A DNA stretch of 64,000 nt from NCBI RefSeq assembly GCF_017654505.1, contig NC_054564.1:6990121-7054120 (forward strand), read 5' to 3'. Below, one piece after another: positions 62,600 to 64,000 of the stretch. Each line of letters starts with the position of its first letter. Position 1 is the stretch's first letter. The notes under the pieces were generated by a model, which saw only the letters and a program-made list of their open reading frames with translations, was not told the origin of the DNA and did no database searches. Source of the DNA: Polyodon spathula. Taxonomy: Eukaryota > Chordata > Actinopteri > Acipenseriformes > Polyodontidae. A program made the translations under genes and the position numbers.

Positions 62600-62850
62600 T
62601 TATCAATACATGTATTTGCAACAAAATGATATCTAGGGCTGATGATTGTAATTCCTTGTTTGTTGGTCTCCCTGATGTTGTATTGAACAGGCTGCGTATG
62701 ATGTGTATCCAGAATGCTGAGTCTGCCAGCATGTTCAAAACATATCTCTTTGACTTGCCTTTCACTAGCAAGCAGTTTGCAGCTCTGTTGATTCGCTGTT
62801 TACTTGTGTAAAGCGTCCTGGGATGCTTGTTCATCTATATAAATGAAATT
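62600..62850 (+). mobile_element. L2-type LINE 3' remnant with internal deletion
   Basis: The + frame reads ISRADDCNSLFVGLPDVVLN, then RLRMMCIQNAESASMFKTYLF. The first part matches the RT block 'S-ADYCNSLL-GLP---L-RLQ--QNAA' and the last part the terminal block 'S---FK--LKTYLF', so the middle (about 50 residues) is deleted. The tail has AAGCGTCCTGGGATGCTTG and ATATAAATGAAATT. Confidence 0.75.
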
Positions 62851-62859
62851 GGTATGGTA

Positions 62860-62925
62860 CTGTATAGTATGGTTTGGTATGGTACGGTATGGTACGGTAT
62901 GGTTTGGTATGGTATAGAGTTCCAT
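62860..62925. repeat. (GGTAT/GGTAC)n pentamer repeat
   Basis: Tandem GGTAT, GGTAC and GGTTT pentamers, possibly grown from the tail of the preceding LINE. Confidence 0.9.
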
Positions 62926-64000
62926 TCTTACAGTTACAGAATTGTGTGCTCAGTGCGTGTTGTAATTACAAGGTGAATACAATAACTGCCCAGCCCATGA
63001 GGAAAAAAATACCAATTACTGTACAGTGCTAAAATAATTAATTAAAAAAATAACTGTATAACTGTATTGGGTGCATTTTTAATTTCTAAAATAAAAAATA
63101 AATAAATAGAAGTGCTAATTTTGAGGCAGTAGGTTTGGCAATCTAGCCCACAATGTGTTGATGTGAAACATGTGCATAAGAGCTATTTTTTTTCCCTGGA
63201 GGTGGAATGTTAATTATATAACACCACAATGGTAACCAATAGCAACGTCACACTGAGCATGACTGTCTGACTCAGCGGTCATTACCTGCTGGAGAGCTGG
63301 CTGTGGTGACAGTTCAGTGCCGAAGGCAACAGGCAAAGACACTTAACGAGAGACCAGACAAATAATCTGCAGGTAAGGACCACAGTGGAGGATATTAACG
63401 CTGCTGTAAAAAAAACAAATGCTTTATTGGGTTTGAGGACGTATTTCAAATGAGTTTCCAGGTTAGATTTTGGGCTGGATCGCTTTGGTTACTTGGTATT
63501 AACGTTGCAGTTAAAAGCAAGACTAAGTCCTAGCAGGTTTTAGTCTACCATAGACTAATGATGCTGGAAACCTGGCTGAGAAAACAGAGGACGCTTCTAA
63601 TATATTAGAACTATTTTTTTTTAAAGTCAGGGGGGTAAAAATAGTTTTTGGTTATATTTTATTTAAGAACCTGCATAACATAATGACATCAAACAGCTGG
63701 AAGTTAAAAAGGGCAATTGTGTTGCACTGATTTGCGGTTTATACAGGCTAATTAATGAACCAATTAAATCCAGGTTCCACAGTAATTACATGACCACAGG
63801 TTATTAACTCTGCAGAAATTCGTCATTTCGTAAACCTCAGTGGAGCCAGCATGTTTAAAGCTATCATGTAATTATAATGAAGAGAGACTTGATTAAGAGC
63901 AGAAGTAAATCAGCATGTTATTTCCCAGTGCCTCTAGTAATCTACCTAACTAATGCACAATCCTCGTATGTTGAAGACGTGGCTGTGAATGACAATTTCA
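62926..64000. other. Unassigned intergenic sequence with a promoter/exon-like stretch
   Basis: No gene assigned. 63210-63372 has TTAATTATATAAC, AACCAATAGC, ACGTCAC and TGACTCAGC motifs followed by a strong donor-like CTGCAG/GTAAGG at 63372/63373. It could be the first non-coding exon of a + strand transcript continuing past the window, but there is no direct evidence. Confidence 0.25.

Overview
The window is vertebrate nuclear DNA. It contains one recognisable protein-coding gene, the 3' part of a ZMAT4 (zinc finger matrin-type 4) orthologue on the + strand, in a dense field of small DNA transposons, old LINE/SINE fragments and microsatellites. There is no operon structure, tRNA/rRNA gene or CRISPR array. 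The gene's protein differs from mammalian ZMAT4 in its linkers and C-terminus. The repeats point to a ray-finned fish: CR1-like and L2-like LINE remnants, a tRNA-derived SINE of a type I associate with sturgeon, paddlefish and gar, and many palindromic hAT and mariner MITEs. A non-teleost ray-finned fish is my best guess, made from memory of repeat types and not from a search.

Layout. 1-5282 is the tail of a ZMAT4 intron. Four coding exons follow at 5283-5436, 16612-16833, 23257-23353 and 31292-31310. They have matching phases and GT/AG borders, and together encode 163 residues with three C2H2 (CxxC-x12-H-x5-H) fingers. The start codon and first finger must lie upstream of the window. A 3' UTR of about 1.2 kb is plausible (AATAAA at 32487). 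From about 32.5 kb to the end I find no convincing gene, only repeats and unassigned sequence; I read this as a gene-poor flank that may carry regulatory DNA.

Repeats explain much of the rest. (1) A palindromic family with GGTAACACTTTA ends and a degenerate telomere-like (CCCTAA)n core occurs about eleven times; one copy starts 10 bp past a ZMAT4 splice donor. (2) A relative with the same ends but a different interior lies at 54701-55116 and has an 8-bp target duplication. (3) hAT-type elements with 8-bp duplications lie at 7914, 9265, 9355, 9918, 11886 and 34076. Two of them are nested, one inside the other, inside a third palindromic family (9203-9815). (4) Mariner/Tc1-type MITEs, CR1 and L2 LINE fragments and tRNA-derived SINEs make up most of the remainder.

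Most worth follow-up: a block of about 300 bp beside the same MITE end at 43177-43508 and 60982-61280. It is about 98% identical between copies although the attached MITE arms differ much more. Other leads are the telomere-core MITE family, the three-layer nested insertion, and a remnant of a Myb/SANT-like transposon ORF at 40991-41125.
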